Shown here piece after piece: positions 16,044 to 24,286 of a stretch of 64,000 bases of DNA. Origin of the DNA: Terrimonas rubra (lineage in GTDB: Bacteria > Bacteroidota > Bacteroidia > Chitinophagales > Chitinophagaceae); NCBI RefSeq assembly GCF_042686025.1, contig NZ_JBHUOZ010000003.1:558001-622000 (forward strand), written 5' to 3'. Every line of letters begins with the position of its first letter. Within the stretch, counting starts at the first letter, position 1. The position numbers and the translations under genes are program-made. The notes beneath the pieces are model-generated. The model did not search any database. It was not told the DNA's origin and was given only the letters and a program-made list of their open reading frames with translations.

Positions 16044-16105
16044 AGCTCAACACTTAGCATAATTTTTGTACTTTCATACCTGTTGCTGATTATAAAAAAA
16101 TAACC

Positions 16106-16606
16106 ATGAACAAATATTTCCTGTTGATCTTATTCGCTGCGGTACTATTTACTTCCTGCCAGAAAGAAGCCGGTTTTTCGGAAGAGGCAAATGAGGAAGA
16201 ACCCATTACCCCTTCCAATCCTGCCAATACAGCTGAGCTGTTGATCGGTACCTGGAAAATGTCGGCTAATACGGTAAGCCCGCAGATAGATTATAATGGT
16301 GACGGCACAAAAGAAACCGATGTTTTCCCTGTAATGAGCGCCTGTGAAAAAGATAATACCTTAATGTTTAACACCGATATGAAAGTGACAGAGGATGAAG
16401 GACCCGCTAAATGTGATGCCGATGATCCTCAATCGGTAACCCGCAACTGGTCCTTATCGGTGGATAATAAAATTCTATCGCTGGAAGGAGACGGTACCCG
16501 GGAGATTGTTTCTATTTCCGCTACCAAACTGGTGATGAAAATAAAATTTTCAGGTTACGGTGATGGGGTAGAATATACTTTCACCACCACGTTTACAAAG
16601 CAATAA
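16106..16606 (+). CDS. Lipocalin-like lipoprotein
   Basis: A 166-residue lipoprotein (lipobox FTSC in MNKYFLLILFAAVLFTSCQK). After an acidic, Pro-rich linker, the domain starts with ELLIGTWKMS, a common opening of lipocalin-like domains in Bacteroidota, and continues as alternating strands ending VEYTFTTTFTK. DYNGDGTKETDVF looks like a calcium-type loop (DxNxDG). No enzymatic residues are apparent. It lies 35 nt upstream of the next gene and may be co-transcribed. Ligand unknown. Confidence 0.75.
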   Translation: MNKYFLLILFAAVLFTSCQKEAGFSEEANEEEPITPSNPANTAELLIGTWKMSANTVSPQIDYNGDGTKETDVFPVMSACEKDNTLMFNTDMKVTEDEGPAKCDADDPQSVTRNWSLSVDNKILSLEGDGTREIVSISATKLVMKIKFSGYGDGVEYTFTTTFTKQ

Positions 16607-16641
16607 ATGTATAATTATTGTTGAGGGATTAACCTGGTAAT

Positions 16642-17274
16642 ATGAAATACATTTTGCTGGCTTTACACTGCTTATTGGTACAGTTATCAATTGCACAGGT
16701 GTTAAACTTTAATACCCCTGTTAATGAATACCGTTCAACAGTAGAGAAGTATTCCCGTTTTTCTCCATTTAGTAATAATCCGGACAGTTTTTTTGTCAAA
16801 ATATTTAATGATGACGATTTTGTATTAGATACATTGTATCCTCATCGCGATACCGTGAATTTTTATATGCGGGGATATTACAAAAATTTTAACCCTTTTT
16901 TGATTAAAACGGATAGGGTTGAAGTTTATATTTTGGAATCGAATGTAATGTTGAATAAAAAGAAAACTGACAGAAAAACCTTAACCTATATGATCCTGGG
17001 AATTGTAGGAAGCAGTCCTGAGGATTTTAAGCTGGTAGAAGAGGAGGCAAAAAGAATTTATAAAGAGACAGGGAAAGTAGTGAAATCTACCAGTATACAA
17101 AAAACCAAGGCAAAAGGGAAGTTATATTTACGGCATTTGTATAGTGTAGGATCGGAATATCCATTTTACTCGGGTTATGGACAATGGTATAAAACCGGAA
17201 CAGATTACTGTGTTTATTTTATTCTGAATTTGGCACGACTCGAACTATTAAAACGACAGGAAGCACAACGGTAA
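16642..17274 (+). CDS. Exported protein of unknown function
   Basis: A 210-residue protein with a cleavable signal peptide (MKYILLALHCLLVQLSIAQ). The mature part is rich in Tyr, Phe, Lys and Asp. I recognise no domain. The segment KLVEEEAKRIYKETGKVV suggests a helix after a beta-rich first half. It sits between the lipocalin-like lipoprotein and the carboxypeptidase with short gaps (35 and 41 nt), so the three may form one transcription unit. Function unknown. Confidence 0.7.
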   Translation: MKYILLALHCLLVQLSIAQVLNFNTPVNEYRSTVEKYSRFSPFSNNPDSFFVKIFNDDDFVLDTLYPHRDTVNFYMRGYYKNFNPFLIKTDRVEVYILESNVMLNKKKTDRKTLTYMILGIVGSSPEDFKLVEEEAKRIYKETGKVVKSTSIQKTKAKGKLYLRHLYSVGSEYPFYSGYGQWYKTGTDYCVYFILNLARLELLKRQEAQR

Positions 17275-17315
17275 AATATTTTGTTTAGTTAATTGTATTT
17301 GTGAACTTGCGTCAC

Positions 17316-19046
17316 ATGAAAAAGTCCCTCCTCCTGCTTATAACACTATGCTTTTATGGTGTTATTACCGCGCAAACCATCACTACTGTTTTTGAACAAT
17401 CAAATGGTAATAGTACGCCTACTTATTTTGAGATAATTGACTGGTGGAAAAAACTGGATAAACAATCTACTAAAGTAACCGTGATACAAAAAGGTGATAC
17501 CGATGCTGGTTTACCCCTGCACCTGGTGCTGGTAAGTAATGACGGTATTACCGATATTAAAAAAATAAAACAGGCCAACAAACGTATTGTCTTTGTAAAC
17601 AATGGCATCCACCCCGGCGAACCCGATGGTATTGATGCCAGCATGTTACTGGTAAGAGATATTGTAACCAACAAGTATAAACTACCCGCTAATATTGTGC
17701 TGGCCATTATTCCTGTATACAATATAGGCGGCTGTTTAAACCGGGGTGAAAATTACCGTGTGGACCAGGAAGGGCCCGATGCTTTTGGCAGCAGGGGCAA
17801 CTCACAAAACCTGGACCTGAACCGCGATTTTATTAAAAACGACAGTAAGGAAGCCCGCAGTTTTGCTCAGATATTCCATGAGCTGGATGCGGATGTATTT
17901 GTAGATAACCATGTAAGCAATGGTGCCGATTACCAGCATATTATAACCCTATTACCTACGCAACATAATAAACTGGGCGGGGCCATGGGAACCTTTCTGC
18001 AAACAACATTTCAACCGGCTTTATATACGATGATGCAGGAAAAAGGTTTTGACCTGGTACCTTATGTCAATCATTGGAGTAACCGTAAAGTTGAGGAAGG
18101 CTGGAAGGGATTCTGGGATAGTCCCCGTTACAGCACCGGTTATGCGGCACTATGGCAAACCTTCTCCTTTATGCCGGAAACCCATATGTTAAAGCCATAT
18201 AAACAGCGTGTGGCCGCTACCTATGCTTTAATGCAAAGCTTTATAGCTTTTACCGCTACAAACAGCGAGAAAATTAAAACCTTGCGTGCAGAAGCAAAAG
18301 AAGCCGTAAAAAAACAGGCACAGTTCCCTATCGCTTTTCAGCATGATACCACCATGGTGCAGACCATTACCTTTAAAGGGTTTGAAAGCGGGTATAAGCC
18401 CAGCGGTGTTTCGGGGCTGCCGCGTTTGTACTATGACCGTACAAAACCCTTTACCAAACAAATACCGCATTATAATGAGTTTAAAGTGGTAAAAGAAGTA
18501 GAAAAGCCAACCGCCTATATTATCCCCCAGGGCTGGTGGAAGGTGGTGGAATTGTTACAGGTAAATAAAGTGCAGATGCGCCGGTTGACAAAAGATACAT
18601 TGATCAATGTACAGGTGTACCGCGTGGAGAAATATACCGGGTCTGCCACAGCTTATGAAGCACATCATGTGAACACTAATGTAGAAGTGAGTATAAATAC
18701 AAAAGCAATGCAATTCAGAAAAGGCGACTGGTATGTACCCATGAACCAGGTGGCCAATCGCTTTTTAATTGAAACCCTGGAACCCGAGGCGGAAGACAGT
18801 TATTTTGCCTGGAATTTTTTCGATGGCATACTGGGTCAGAAGGAAGGATATTCCGCTTATGTTTTTGAGGATAAAGCTGCTGCAATATTGGAACAAAATG
18901 CGGCGTTAAAAAAACAACTGGTGGAGAAACAACAAACCGATTCACAATTTGCTAAAAGTGCCCGTGCACAACTGGATTTTGTGTTTAAACAAACACCATA
19001 TTATGAGCCCGAACATTTGCGTTATCCGGTGTATAGGGTGAAATAG
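17316..19046 (+). CDS. M14-family zinc carboxypeptidase, exported
   Basis: A 576-residue periplasmic or secreted metallopeptidase. I prefer ATG 17316 to the in-frame GTG at 17301 because it begins a good signal peptide (MKKSLLLLITLCFYGVITAQ). Zinc ligands fit the M14 pattern: His and Glu in NNGIHPGEPDGID (about 98-104) and a second His in VDNHVSNG (about 200). RDLNRDF-like LDLNRDFIKND lies between them, and MPETHML near 290 is the likely place of the catalytic Glu. The C-terminal half (about 320-576) is a beta-rich extension without known motifs. It probably trims C-terminal residues from peptides. Heptad repeats start 3 nt after the stop codon. Confidence 0.88.
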   Translation: MKKSLLLLITLCFYGVITAQTITTVFEQSNGNSTPTYFEIIDWWKKLDKQSTKVTVIQKGDTDAGLPLHLVLVSNDGITDIKKIKQANKRIVFVNNGIHPGEPDGIDASMLLVRDIVTNKYKLPANIVLAIIPVYNIGGCLNRGENYRVDQEGPDAFGSRGNSQNLDLNRDFIKNDSKEARSFAQIFHELDADVFVDNHVSNGADYQHIITLLPTQHNKLGGAMGTFLQTTFQPALYTMMQEKGFDLVPYVNHWSNRKVEEGWKGFWDSPRYSTGYAALWQTFSFMPETHMLKPYKQRVAATYALMQSFIAFTATNSEKIKTLRAEAKEAVKKQAQFPIAFQHDTTMVQTITFKGFESGYKPSGVSGLPRLYYDRTKPFTKQIPHYNEFKVVKEVEKPTAYIIPQGWWKVVELLQVNKVQMRRLTKDTLINVQVYRVEKYTGSATAYEAHHVNTNVEVSINTKAMQFRKGDWYVPMNQVANRFLIETLEPEAEDSYFAWNFFDGILGQKEGYSAYVFEDKAAAILEQNAALKKQLVEKQQTDSQFAKSARAQLDFVFKQTPYYEPEHLRYPVYRVK

Positions 19047-19048
19047 GC

Positions 19049-19154
19049 AATGGACAATTGACAATGGACAATTGACAATGGACAATTTGCAATGGACAAG
19101 TGAGGAAGGTTTAAGGTGTAAGGTTGAAGGTGTAAGGTTGAAGGTGTAAGGTAT
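19049..19154. repeat. Heptad arrays (8 + 7 units)
   Basis: AATGGAC and AATTGAC alternate from 19049 to 19104 (eight units, the last three degenerate), followed at 19106-19154 by seven AAGGTGT/AAGGTTG-type units. The two unit types meet almost seamlessly, with a 1-nt phase slip. Confidence 0.85.
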
Positions 19155-19203
19155 ATATCCTGACAATAAATAAAAGACTAGCAGGTATTGCTTACTTCTT
19201 GGG

Positions 19204-19252
19204 TCTGAGTTCTGACTTTTTGAGTCTGATTTCTCAATTCTCAGGTCTGCGT
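19204..19252. repeat. Heptad array (7 units)
   Basis: Units TCTGAGT, TCTGACT, TTTTGAG, TCTGATT, TCTCAAT, TCTCAGG and TCTGCGT in phase: a different unit family from the neighbouring array, but with the same 7-bp period. Confidence 0.6.
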
Positions 19253-19272
19253 ATTACAAACAGAAAGGAATG

Positions 19273-19300
19273 AGGCTGAAGGTGAAATACACTTCAGCCT
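19273..19300 (-). terminator. Hairpin after the GH13 gene
   Basis: AGGCTGAAGGTG pairs with CACTTCAGCCT (one bulged G, 5-nt loop), just beyond the stop codon at 19308. The T-run on the minus strand is weak, so termination there is only likely. On the plus strand it is followed by TATTTGTTTATTTTT. Confidence 0.45.
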
Positions 19301-19307
19301 TATTTGT

Positions 19308-20690
19308 TTATTTTTCGAAAACAAGGTAACCGCTCTTGGGAAGGTTAAAGGAATGACCGTTGTTTAGCTGGGCATTTTCTTTTGTAAACACATTACGGTA
19401 TGGACCGGCAACAGCTTCATCATTTACTGTAAAGTTTACATTGTCTTTAGAAAGGTTGAGCACAACCAGTACTTCGTAGTCATCTTTTTTACGTTTATAC
19501 GCCAGCACTTTATCAGCAGCTGAAGTGTTGAGTAAGAAAGTCTGTACCGTACTGTCACCTCCTCTTAATGCGGGGTTCTGGTGGTGTAAGGTCAATAATG
19601 TTTTATAAAAGTCGTGCAGTTGATTTTTGTCACTCCATTGTATGGGGTCTTTTTCAAAAAACTCCAGTCTTTTATGGTTAGGCAGTTCCTGACCGCTATA
19701 CAGCAAAGGCACACCGTTCCAGGTGGCGCTGAATACAGCCAGCGGTATGGCCAGGTCGCCATATTTTTCATACTCTGTTCCGTTCCAGCTATTCTCATCG
19801 TGGTTGGTGGTAAACCAGGCACGCATGGAGGCATCACCGATAGCGCTGTAACGTTTTAACAGATCAACCAGGCTATCCAGTGTTATTTTATTCTCCGCAT
19901 AATCACGGGTACTGTGCATCCATTTCCAGCTATAACTGGCATCAAATACTTTTCCATAATCAGGTGTTTCCAGTTCATCAAATTCGCCCAGCCAGAACAA
20001 TGTTTTCAGGCTGTCTACCTGCGGACGGGCTTCCTGCCAGAAATCTACTTCCACCCAGGAGGCCAGGTCACAACGGTAACCGTCAATGCCGGTTTCTTTT
20101 ACCCAGTACTGCATGGCTGCTATCATGGCTTTACGTAAGGCAGGGTTGCTATAGTCCAGCTCAATAATATCATCCATGCCGGAAGCGATCTTAAAATCGT
20201 TCGTGGCACTGTCCTTTAAATAATAATCGGGGTGTTGTTTGGTCCAGATATGGTCCCAGCCGGTATGGTTGGCCACCCAGTCAATAATTACTTTCAATCC
20301 ATTGTCATGGGCTGTTTTTACCAGGGCTTTAAAGTCGTCCAGGGTTCCGAACTCGGGATTAATGCTGGTATAATCCGAGCAGGCGTAGGGGCTACCCATA
20401 CTACCTTTTTTATTTTTTGGGGCAATCGGCGTAATGGGCATAAACCACAACACTTCCACGCCCATTTCCTTTAACCTGGGTATATGTTTGGCAAAAGCAT
20501 TAAAAGTACCCTCGGGGGTATATTGCCTTACATTTACTTCATAAATATTGGTATTGTGTAACCAGTCTACTTTCTGCATAGAATTTTTTGTTGCGGTGTT
20601 TTTGTCGCCGGGTTTTTCGTCCTTTTTATCCATTAAAATACAGGAGCCGAAAAGCATGGAACAACACAGGATGGCCAGGGCAAATCGCAT
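19308..20690 (-). CDS. GH13 alpha-amylase-family lipoprotein
   Basis: A 460-residue glycoside hydrolase of family 13, anchored by a lipoprotein signal (lipobox FGSC in MRFALAILCCSMLFGSC). Conserved regions: IIDWVANHTGWDH (region I), GYRCDLAS with the nucleophile Asp near 207 (region II), FWLGEFDE with the acid/base Glu near 233 (region III) and TTNHDENSW with the third Asp near 297 (region IV). An all-beta C-terminal domain ends the protein. It should hydrolyse alpha-1,4-glucans or oligosaccharides at the cell surface or in the periplasm. It is not flanked by a SusC/SusD pair, so it is outside a classic starch locus. A short heptad-rich spacer separates it from the convergent carboxypeptidase. 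Confidence 0.9.
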   Translation of the reverse strand: MRFALAILCCSMLFGSCILMDKKDEKPGDKNTATKNSMQKVDWLHNTNIYEVNVRQYTPEGTFNAFAKHIPRLKEMGVEVLWFMPITPIAPKNKKGSMGSPYACSDYTSINPEFGTLDDFKALVKTAHDNGLKVIIDWVANHTGWDHIWTKQHPDYYLKDSATNDFKIASGMDDIIELDYSNPALRKAMIAAMQYWVKETGIDGYRCDLASWVEVDFWQEARPQVDSLKTLFWLGEFDELETPDYGKVFDASYSWKWMHSTRDYAENKITLDSLVDLLKRYSAIGDASMRAWFTTNHDENSWNGTEYEKYGDLAIPLAVFSATWNGVPLLYSGQELPNHKRLEFFEKDPIQWSDKNQLHDFYKTLLTLHHQNPALRGGDSTVQTFLLNTSAADKVLAYKRKKDDYEVLVVLNLSKDNVNFTVNDEAVAGPYRNVFTKENAQLNNGHSFNLPKSGYLVFEK

Positions 20691-20765
20691 GAATAATCAG
20701 TTTAGGCGGTAAGATAAGGAATATTTGCTGATTAGCCCCTTATAGCAAAACCCGGCAGGAATGCT

Positions 20766-20773
20766 TATTTTTG
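20766..20773 (+). promoter_or_regulatory. Candidate -7 box of ispH
   Basis: TATTTTTG fits TAnnTTTG exactly and lies 40 nt before the ispH ATG at 20813. No clear -33 element. Confidence 0.4.
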
Positions 20774-20812
20774 CATGGTTTACCATTGGTAAACAGCTGT
20801 ACAAATATTAGC

Positions 20813-22045
20813 ATGAAACAATTTGAGGTACCAATTATATACCGTAGTCCGCTGATTGCCGCCGTAAAAAAGAAACGCAAGGAGCAGGACAAATTAAAGA
20901 AGGACTTTTCACCTACCTTATTGGACTTTGGTCCCGTGCAGGTATACCTGGCCCGGCATTTTGGTTTTTGCTATGGGGTGGAGAATGCTATTGAAATAGC
21001 GTTTAAAACCATTGATGAAAACCCGGGTAAACGGATATTCCTGTTAAGTGAAATGATTCATAGTCCCCAGGTGAATGCTGACCTGCAAAGTAAGGGCGTA
21101 CGCTTTTTGCAGGATACTTATGGAAAGGAGCTGATCCCTTTCGATGAACTGACCGCCGATGATGTGGTAATCATCCCCGCTTTTGGTACTACTTTAGAAA
21201 TAGAAGCCCGGTTAAACGCCATTGGTATACAGACCGAGAAATATAATACTACCTGCCCTTTTGTAGAGAAGGTATGGAACCGCAGCGAGTCCATTGCTAA
21301 AAAGGATTACACCATCGTGATCCATGGTAAACCTAAGCATGAAGAAACCAGGGCAACTTTTTCACATGCGGCCGCCAATGCGGCTTCGGTGGTGGTAAAG
21401 GATATGGCCCAGACCGAGGCCCTGGCCAGATATATTACCGGCGAAAAGCCGGCCGCTTTGTTTTACGAAGAATTCAAGGGGCAACACTCTCCCGGCTTTG
21501 ATGTAAGCAAACATTTACAGAAAATAGGGGTGGTGAACCAGACCACTATGCTGGCCAGCGATACCCAGGCTATTGCCGATTATTTAAAACAGGTAATGAT
21601 CGCTACTTACCAGCCGGCCCCCGGTGAAGTGAATAATCATTTTGCCGATACCCGTGATACCCTGTGTTATGCTACCAACGATAACCAGAGTGCGGTAATG
21701 GGTTTATTGGAACAACCGGCCGACCTGGCCATTGTGGTGGGTGGGTATAACTCCTCCAATACCTCGCACCTGGTAGAATTATGCGAAGAAAAATTGCCTA
21801 CCTATTTTGTCAACAGCGAGAGCAAGCTGTTGTCTTCTCAGCAAATATTACATTGCAATTTCAGGACCCACGAGGAACTGCTTACTGAAAACTATTTACC
21901 TGGCACAATGCCTGTCCGCGTGCTCATCACCAGCGGCGCTTCCTGTCCGGATGCATTGGTGGAAGGGGTGATCAGTAAACTGACCGGTTTCTATGATGGA
22001 GCTAAGACAATTGAAGCAATACTGGAAGATTTTAGGGATAACTAA
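20813..22045 (+). CDS. ispH: 4-hydroxy-3-methylbut-2-enyl diphosphate reductase
   Basis: Iron-sulfur enzyme for the last step of the MEP isoprenoid pathway, reducing HMBPP to IPP and DMAPP. I start at ATG 20813 (410 residues, MKQFEVPIIYRSPL). The longer frame from a TTG at 20771 overlaps the likely promoter. The three cluster cysteines are present: HFGFCYGVENAI, NTTCPFVEKVW and GASCPDALVEG, with the substrate-binding EMIHSPQVN and VVGGYNSSNTSHL motifs. It has an N-terminal extension of about 50 residues with a basic KKKRKEQDKLKKDF segment and internal insertions, typical of the longer Bacteroidota form. Monocistronic. Confidence 0.95.
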   Translation: MKQFEVPIIYRSPLIAAVKKKRKEQDKLKKDFSPTLLDFGPVQVYLARHFGFCYGVENAIEIAFKTIDENPGKRIFLLSEMIHSPQVNADLQSKGVRFLQDTYGKELIPFDELTADDVVIIPAFGTTLEIEARLNAIGIQTEKYNTTCPFVEKVWNRSESIAKKDYTIVIHGKPKHEETRATFSHAAANAASVVVKDMAQTEALARYITGEKPAALFYEEFKGQHSPGFDVSKHLQKIGVVNQTTMLASDTQAIADYLKQVMIATYQPAPGEVNNHFADTRDTLCYATNDNQSAVMGLLEQPADLAIVVGGYNSSNTSHLVELCEEKLPTYFVNSESKLLSSQQILHCNFRTHEELLTENYLPGTMPVRVLITSGASCPDALVEGVISKLTGFYDGAKTIEAILEDFRDN

Positions 22046-22191
22046 ATGTATACATACTTGCAAACATTCGTTAGAATGTAATCGTGCAACGGCATTCCCT
22101 GCTTACCGGAAAGCCTGTATCATGGCCTCGTCTGTAAATCCAGCATGAAAGTTTATATAATTTTTTTTATTAATTTCGGCTGTTTTATTGC

Positions 22192-22794
22192 TTGGAAAAG
22201 GGATTGTTATATAATGAAAAAGAACTGTTATTACAGATAGCCGAAGGCAACCAGGATGCTTTTGAACGGCTCTATCGTCATTACCGCAATAAGGCCTACA
22301 CTATTGCACTCACCTACCTTACTGTTCCGGAAGAAGCGGAAGATATTTTACAGGAGTGTTTTCTGAAACTATGGTATAACCGGCAACGGCTTACAGAAAT
22401 AGAGGCCTTTGATAAATACCTCTTTATTGTGTTACGTAATATGCTTATTTCTGCTTTACGAAAAACAGAAACACAGCAGAAGATCATTAAACAGGTACAA
22501 CAGACAACTGTGTTGCAGCCGGGTAAACTATCCGGTATCGAGCAGGCGGAGTCGGCCCGGTTGCAGGAAGCCATCCGGGAGGTGATTGCAAAACTGCCTG
22601 CCAAACAACAGCATATCTATAAAATGAGCCGTGAGGAGGGAATGAGTCATGCAGAAATAGCCCAGGTATTACAAATTTCTGACCGGACCGTCTCTAATCT
22701 TATTAGCATTATCTTAAACCAGTTACGCAGTGCTTTGCGTGCCCAGGGTTATTTACCGGAAACCATTCTGGCGGCCCTGATCGCTTTTTTTTAA
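22192..22794 (+). CDS. ECF-type RNA polymerase sigma factor (FecI-like), probable TTG start
   Basis: A 200-residue extracytoplasmic-function sigma factor. Region 2 (about 16-70: EGNQDAFERLYRHYRNKAYT, EEAEDILQECFLKLW) binds core polymerase and the -10 element. Region 4 (about 130-183: LPAKQQHIYKMSREEGMSHAEIAQVLQISDRTVSN) holds the helix-turn-helix. No ATG, GTG or other AUG-like start lies in frame between the upstream stop (22171-22173) and region 2; only TTG at 22192 or 22204 fits. The adjacent ATG at 22214 is out of frame. A TAATTTCG box at 22171-22178 (one mismatch from TAnnTTTG) would give a nearly leaderless mRNA. It is followed by FecR and a SusC with an STN domain, so it is the cis regulator of that locus. 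Confidence 0.9.
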   Translation: MEKGLLYNEKELLLQIAEGNQDAFERLYRHYRNKAYTIALTYLTVPEEAEDILQECFLKLWYNRQRLTEIEAFDKYLFIVLRNMLISALRKTETQQKIIKQVQQTTVLQPGKLSGIEQAESARLQEAIREVIAKLPAKQQHIYKMSREEGMSHAEIAQVLQISDRTVSNLISIILNQLRSALRAQGYLPETILAALIAFF

Positions 22795-22972
22795 CCGGCC
22801 CTCCTTTTGTAATTCACCCATTAACCTAGAGTAAAATATTTTTTCCCGGGCTTTTTAATAAAAGCCGGAAAAATATTTTCAAAATAAACCGTTTTTTTTC
22901 GTGCGTATCCATTCCGGCATGCGTCTTTAATAATTGCAGCCGTCTATTTAATGATAAATTAACGATGCCTTC

Positions 22973-24190
22973 ATGACAGAATCATTTAAACAACTATTGG
23001 CCTTATACGAAGCAGGAGAACTGGCAGGAGAAAAGCTGGCGCTGTTTTTACAATTAACCGAACTGGAAGAAAACCAGGAATTGCTGGCGCAGTATATTGA
23101 TGAAAAAGTACAGGACCCTGCTTTTATAATGGCAGAAGATAAAAAGCTGACCGACCTGGCTGTGGAGAGATTAAAAGCGGCAATTAACAAAAAGGAATTA
23201 CCTCAAAGCATTCCTTTATTACAGGTCCCGGGAAAACAAAAAAACATACGTAAGTGGTTAACGGCCGCAGCCGCAGTTATGGTATTGGCGGTTACCGGCT
23301 ACTGGCTGGTAACAGGTTTAAATAAGGATAAAGAAGAAACGGGTATAGCGCTGCGACTGCCCGATCTGAAAGCGCCGGAGACAAACAGGGCGACGATCAC
23401 CCTGTCCGATGGCCGAACCGTTTACCTGGATAGTGCCGGAAGCGGGGCCCTGGCACAGGAAGGAAATATGCAACTGGTAAAACTGGCTGATGGCCAGATC
23501 GCTTACCAGGCAGGTGCCAGCGATGAAGTAAAAACCCTGCAATACAATACGCTGGTGAACCCGCGTGGTTCCAAAGTAATTGACATGACACTGGCAGATG
23601 GCAGCAGGGTATGGTTAAATGCAGGAACATCCATTACCTACCCGGTTGCATTTATTACAGCAGAGCGCAGTGTAACCATAAAGGGCGAAGCTTATTTTGA
23701 AGTAGCGCCGGATAAAACAAAACCTTTCCTGGTAAATACAGGCGACGCTTATGTAAAAGTATTGGGCACTCATTTCAATGTGATGAATTATAACGGTGAA
23801 CCATCTGTTCAAACCACTTTATTGGAAGGAAGTGTGCAGGTAATAGCCGGCGACAAAGAAATGTTGTTAAAACCCGGACAGCAAAGCAACCAGAAAAAAG
23901 ATGGCGGCTTAACACTGGCTAATAATGTGGATGTGGAACTGGTAACGGCCTGGAAAAACGGGCTGCAATCTTTCCGGCATGCGGATCTAAAAACATTGAT
24001 GCGCCAGGTGGAAAGATGGTACGATATAGACGTAGTGTATGAAACGGAAGTTCCGGCTTCTTTAAGTTTTACGGGTGAAGGTATTTCCCGGAATGTAAGT
24101 CTGCGGGAGTTATTACAGGTATTGGAGAATAAAGATTTGAAATTTGAAATAGACGCGGAGAAGCGAAAAGTGCGTGTTAAAAAAAGCTAA
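22973..24190 (+). CDS. FecR-family anti-sigma factor
   Basis: A 405-residue inner-membrane anti-sigma/co-activator protein. The cytoplasmic N-terminal part (1-90) would hold the ECF sigma factor. One membrane span (about 94-114, RKWLTAAAAVMVLAVTGYWLV) leads to a periplasmic FecR domain (about 190-285: VNPRGSKVIDMTLADGSRVWLNAGTSITYPV, then VTIKGEAYFEVAPDKTKPFLV) and a C-terminal DUF4974-like STN-fold domain (about 335-403, ending VSLRELLQVLENKDLKFEID). In this family the periplasmic part contacts the STN domain of the partner SusC-like receptor, relaying substrate import to the sigma factor. The gene order sigma, FecR, SusC fits this exactly. Confidence 0.93.
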   Translation: MTESFKQLLALYEAGELAGEKLALFLQLTELEENQELLAQYIDEKVQDPAFIMAEDKKLTDLAVERLKAAINKKELPQSIPLLQVPGKQKNIRKWLTAAAAVMVLAVTGYWLVTGLNKDKEETGIALRLPDLKAPETNRATITLSDGRTVYLDSAGSGALAQEGNMQLVKLADGQIAYQAGASDEVKTLQYNTLVNPRGSKVIDMTLADGSRVWLNAGTSITYPVAFITAERSVTIKGEAYFEVAPDKTKPFLVNTGDAYVKVLGTHFNVMNYNGEPSVQTTLLEGSVQVIAGDKEMLLKPGQQSNQKKDGGLTLANNVDVELVTAWKNGLQSFRHADLKTLMRQVERWYDIDVVYETEVPASLSFTGEGISRNVSLRELLQVLENKDLKFEIDAEKRKVRVKKS

Positions 24191-24286
24191 CCGTTAATAC
24201 ACCTTAAATACGTGATAAACGTTGCAGCCCTTTGGAGCAACGTGACTGATAAATAAGGCAATGATTACTAAAACTCAAACTGAACT

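Noticed and set aside
22214..22240. ATG start for the ECF sigma factor
   Set aside because: It is out of frame with regions 2 and 4, so it cannot start the sigma factor.
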